From: Dyadobacter sp. CY356
GTDB taxonomy: Bacteria > Bacteroidota > Bacteroidia > Cytophagales > Spirosomataceae
NCBI RefSeq assembly: GCF_021440195.1
Contig: NZ_JAJTSZ010000007.1
Coordinates: forward strand, 269,719 to 333,718
Direction: 5' to 3'
DNA: 64,000 bases
Under the pieces are notes generated by a model. That model was not told the DNA's origin. It searched no databases and was given only the letters and a program-made list of their open reading frames with translations. Within the stretch, counting starts at the first letter, position 1. Each line of letters starts with the position of its first letter. A program made the translations under genes and the position numbers. This document shows positions 62,853-64,000 of this stretch, in pieces.

Positions 62853-63008
62853 TTAACTTCTTCCACTATTAGTAAGGACAATAAAGTCAATAAGTCTTTC
62901 CCAGAAACCATGACAATCTGCTACGCTACCGCCTTTTATCGCCTCCAAACTTTCATTAACCTTTCCAATCTTCTGAGCTTTTAATTCTTCAAGTGATAAT
63001 CTTTTCAT
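62853..63008 (-). CDS. Double-glycine RiPP precursor peptide (51 aa)
   Basis: A 51-residue peptide gene. The leader (MKRLSLEELKAQKIGKV ...) is Lys/Glu/Leu-rich and ends L-E-A-I-K-G-G at residues 21-27, the classic site for C39 peptidases and typical of Bacteroidota natural-product precursors (GG_sam_targ / class I lanthipeptide-type leaders). The 24-residue core starts SVADCHGFWERL and holds one Cys (32), one His (33), Asp, Trp and Phe, candidates for hydroxylation. It is first in the transcript, 81 bp before the CPBP gene. The core matches nothing I recognise, so the product is undescribed as far as I can tell from sequence. Confidence 0.82.
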   Translation of the reverse strand: MKRLSLEELKAQKIGKVNESLEAIKGGSVADCHGFWERLIDFIVLTNSGRS

Positions 63009-63381
63009 TTCAAATATGATTTAAGATAAGGTAAAACCAACCTCCCCACCTTCTGGCCAGATATTGTTTCGGATTGTGCTACAAAACTGCAAAACGATAT
63101 TTATTTCAACTATTACTTTAATAATAAATCAATGAGGATATCCAATATTATTACTGAGGTAATAGTTTGGCATTATCGGAAACACATAAGCATCTAATTA
63201 TCAAACATCTATATAATAATTATTAAAGTTTGATTTATAGACATTTATTGAAAGATCTTGCGAACATCTTCAATATCACTATCTTTATTACACAACGATA
63301 TTAAAAGCTTCAATTTTGAAATAAGAATTTATTACAAAGCGATTTGTAGAAATGATATTCAGTAATTAAAATTGTTGTAGA
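63009..63381. other. Divergent intergenic region between RiPP precursor and HTH gene (373 bp)
   Basis: AT-rich, no ORF. It must hold promoters of both the precursor transcript and the HTH gene. A 6-bp-arm palindrome TATTAC-TGAG-GTAATA at 63149-63164 is a possible operator for the HTH protein. No exact TAnnTTTG element was found. Confidence 0.45.
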
Positions 63382-63615
63382 ATGACAGCCGAGGAAGCAT
63401 TACACACCTATTACAAAAAAAGGGAAATCTCCCAACCAGAAATAGCGGTTATGCTGGAAGTAAGCCAAACGAGCGTCCACAACTGGCTTAGTGGAAAAAA
63501 TAAAATTCCAATTGAATTTTATGATCGTATTGCGAAGCTTTGCAATATTAATCTTATTGAAATTCTACCTGAAGGGTGGAGGATTTTACTTGATAAAGAA
63601 AACAGCAATAGGTGA
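63382..63615 (+). CDS. Small Cro/CI-type HTH regulator
   Basis: A 77-residue protein that is essentially one HTH: EISQPEIAVMLEVSQTSVHN (the two helices of the HTH) then WLSGKNKIPIEFYDRIAKL. The fold fits XRE/Cro or YdaS-like repressors. It is encoded divergently from the RiPP precursor and could control it, but position is the only evidence. It is complete with no partner domain. The rRNA operon lies downstream on the other strand, beyond the 63644 terminator. Confidence 0.75.
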   Translation: MTAEEALHTYYKKREISQPEIAVMLEVSQTSVHNWLSGKNKIPIEFYDRIAKLCNINLIEILPEGWRILLDKENSNR

Positions 63616-63643
63616 TTATGGTACTGGCTATCTTTTGCTAAGC

Positions 63644-63681
63644 ACAAAAAAATCCCATCTCTTGTGAAGACGGGATTGTAA
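63644..63681 (-). terminator. Terminator of the rRNA operon
   Basis: Arms AATCCC (63650-63655) and GGGATT, with extra pairing next to a mismatch, and seven A on the plus strand (T on the minus strand), just downstream of the 5S gene in its transcription direction. Confidence 0.7.
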
Positions 63682-63688
63682 TAGTATT

Positions 63689-63796
63689 GTGGCGGCTACC
63701 TACTTTACCAGGTTTGACCCAAGTATCATCGGCGGTTCCGGGCTTAACTTCTCTGTTCGGGATGGGAAGAGGTGAACACCGGGCCAATAGCCACCA
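63689..63796 (-). rRNA. 5S ribosomal RNA
   Basis: On the minus strand the sequence reads GGTGGCTATTGGCCCGGTG at the 5' end and ends in GTAGGTAGCCGCCAC, with conserved internal CCCATCCCGAACAGAGAAG and CCGATGATACTTGGGTC. Length about 108 nt. It follows the 23S gene by about 75 nt; no tRNA lies between. Confidence 0.93.
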
Positions 63797-63870
63797 ACAA
63801 GCTCTTTGAGTGTGTACTGTGTTTGATGCAGTAAATCAATGTCATATTGGAAGCAAAAGAGAATGAGTTA

Positions 63871-64000
63871 AAGGTTGTGCAAGCTGTTGGGTAATTAGTA
63901 CTGCTCAGCTGAATGTATTTCTACACGTACACCTGCAGCCTATCAACGTCGTAGTCTACAACGACCCTTGTGTGGAAGATTCATCTTCGGGCTAGTTTCG
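63871..64000 (-). rRNA. 23S ribosomal RNA, 3' end (partial)
   Basis: Minus-strand sequence matches the 3' terminal part of bacterial 23S rRNA: CGAAACTAGCCCGAAGATGA, GACTACGACGTTGATAGGC, then GAGCAGTACTAATTACCC near the end. The rest is beyond the window. The exact 3' end is uncertain by about 10 nt. Confidence 0.9.

Noticed and set aside
63797..63870. tRNA between 23S and 5S rRNA
   Set aside because: The roughly 75-nt spacer shows no tRNA cloverleaf or conserved T-loop sequence.

Overview
The window looks like a chromosomal segment of a Bacteroidota bacterium of the order Cytophagales. Dyadobacter or a near relative is my guess, not a proven assignment. The basis is: a type IX secretion C-terminal signal on a large Ig-like protein, several TAnnTTTG promoter elements, a serine palmitoyltransferase-type sphingolipid enzyme, the Bacteroidota Hc1-like histone, DUF5686 and DUF4286 proteins, and moderately AT-rich DNA. 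No insertion sequence, CRISPR array or tRNA was seen.

Layout. 1-9.8 kb: a partial DUF5686 outer-membrane-type gene, a hybrid histidine kinase, a Bcr/CflA exporter, an EthD protein, a 5'-nucleotidase split into two overlapping genes, and a LuxR-type regulator whose receiver lacks its phosphoacceptor. 10-14.2 kb: two L,D-transpeptidases converging tail to tail, a RarD-like permease and a secreted unknown. 14.3-23 kb: a sugar locus with two DUF1080 proteins, a GH92 mannosidase, a LacI regulator and a beta-propeller/cytochrome c dehydrogenase; near-identical palindromic operators lie in two of its promoter regions. 23-27.6 kb: a second hybrid kinase with an HPt domain, an NtrC-type regulator and a small PepSY-like protein. 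27.6-29.3 kb: a long non-coding stretch with a 24-bp-arm hairpin and diverged direct repeats leading into a T9SS-exported Ig-like protein. 32.5-36 kb: two Tat-exported ferritin-like proteins and a sulfite-dehydrogenase/cytochrome pair. 36-41 kb: Uma2 and SNase-type nucleases and an unrecognised set that includes two 4-TM coiled-coil membrane proteins. 41-54.6 kb: mostly housekeeping or metabolic genes (acyl-CoA ligase, a toxin-antitoxin pair, two alpha/beta hydrolases, cysM, hpf, MaoC, Hc1-like protein, serine palmitoyltransferase, accC, queA, ispD).

54.6-63 kb (minus strand) is the most notable region, a ribosomal-peptide (RiPP) export and maturation cluster. A 51-residue double-glycine precursor too short for routine gene calling (62853-63008) is followed by a CPBP intramembrane protease, a HExxH-type putative peptide beta-hydroxylase, an MBL-fold protein, a C39 peptidase/ABC exporter, an HlyD adaptor, a TonB-C-like protein and a TPR protein. 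Two genes carry lesions: the ABC exporter is cut by one in-frame TAG, and the hydroxylase has a frameshift near its N-terminus. The cluster is therefore decaying, expressed in pieces, or affected by sequence errors. A small HTH regulator lies divergently, and the window ends in the 5S and the 3' end of the 23S rRNA gene of a leftward rRNA operon.
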